6,465 nucleotides of DNA from contig JAOZOG010000042.1 in the NCBI GenBank assembly GCA_029933395.1, forward strand, positions 5,450-11,914. Reading direction: 5' to 3'. Numbering within the stretch: position 1 is the first letter of the stretch; every line of letters starts with the position of its first letter. The notes under the pieces were generated by a model. The model saw nothing but the letters and a program-made list of their open reading frames with translations, was not told the origin of the DNA and searched no databases. Positions 6,112 to 6,465 of this stretch are shown one piece after another. The position numbers were made by a program, and so were the translations under genes. This DNA is from Sulfurovaceae bacterium. Lineage in GTDB: Bacteria; Campylobacterota; Campylobacteria; Campylobacterales; Sulfurovaceae.

Positions 6112-6465
6112 ATGGAATTAACAGATAAAAATTATGAGAAAATGATCAAAAATCAGGATAAACCGGTATTCGTAGACTTTTATTCACCGACGTGCGGGCC
6201 TTGCCAGGTTCTTCTCGGTCTGATCGAAGAGAGATTGGAAAAGTATGGAGAGGAGCAGGGTGTCCGGGTGCTGAAGTGCGACGTCTCCAGGAACCCGAAA
6301 CTGGCCGATGCATTTAAAGTACGATCCGTGCCTTTTACTATCGCCGTACTGCCGGATGGAAAACTGAAGTATCCGGAGCTTGGACTCAAGGATGAGGCCT
6401 ACTATTTTGGGATTATCGATAAACTGGCCGGAAAAGGATCATTTTTCAGCCGACTGTTTTCGTAA
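6112..6465 (+). CDS. Thioredoxin-family protein with a TCGPC active site
   Basis: 117 residues, close to the length of E. coli thioredoxin. It starts with LTDKNYEK (3-10), then PVFVDFYSPTCGPC (18-31) with redox cysteines C28 and C31, CDVSRNPKLADAFKV (56-70), and the cis-proline P74 in RSVPFTIAVLPDG. It should act as a cytoplasmic thiol-disulfide reductant; there is no signal peptide. Three points are unusual. The tryptophan before the active-site CGPC is threonine. There is an extra cysteine at 56. The C-terminus adds a GKGSFFSRLFS tail. The ATG at 6112 has no ribosome site, but it places LTDKNY exactly where thioredoxins begin; the next in-frame ATG (6142) would cut off the first strand. The TAA stop is the last codon of the window. 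It may be a thioredoxin-like protein with a dedicated partner rather than the general thioredoxin. Confidence 0.9.
   Translation: MELTDKNYEKMIKNQDKPVFVDFYSPTCGPCQVLLGLIEERLEKYGEEQGVRVLKCDVSRNPKLADAFKVRSVPFTIAVLPDGKLKYPELGLKDEAYYFGIIDKLAGKGSFFSRLFS

Overview
The window looks like housekeeping chromosome from a Campylobacterota (epsilonproteobacterial) genome, probably close to Sulfurovum. The grounds are the overall character of the proteins, AT-rich promoters with TATAAT and often a TG extension but no clear -35, and about 50% G+C in sampled lines. This is an impression from reading, not a database result. Seven of the eight genes belong to recognisable families with their key residues intact, and the eighth is a DUF1801-like small protein. 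I see no tRNA, rRNA, CRISPR array, transposase or prophage gene. No gap between genes exceeds about 120 bases.

Layout. Bases 1-69 are an upstream edge with a good -10 box. Bases 70-1693 hold two overlapping + strand genes for lipoate assembly: a LipM/LplA-family acyltransferase and lipoyl synthase LipA. Together they could put octanoate on a carrier domain and then insert the two sulfurs. A convergent 120-base gap follows, holding two REP-like palindromes in inverted orientation. Three genes then lie on the - strand, listed left to right: a small host-attachment-family protein (1814-2284) with its own promoter, glutamine-dependent NAD+ synthetase nadE (2374-4275), and a cytoplasmic cyclophilin-type prolyl isomerase (4357-4887). 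A 64-base divergent promoter region at 4888-4951 separates the cyclophilin from a + strand series: pyrF (4952-5635), a DUF1801-like protein (5695-6057) and an unusual thioredoxin (6112-6465) whose stop codon ends the window.

The genes do not form one pathway; they cover lipoate, NAD and pyrimidine synthesis, protein folding and thiol redox. The main structure not explained by genes is a dispersed family of short palindromes, each with a GTAG or GTGG foot. Three copies are clear and a fourth is degenerate, and all lie in gaps between genes. They match the known architecture of REP elements mobilised by RAYT (TnpA-REP) enzymes, although no such enzyme lies here. The other points worth a second look are the lipM-lipA pairing, the apparently leaderless thioredoxin with TCGPC in place of WCGPC, and the interlocked divergent promoters. 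I found no convincing new multi-gene system.
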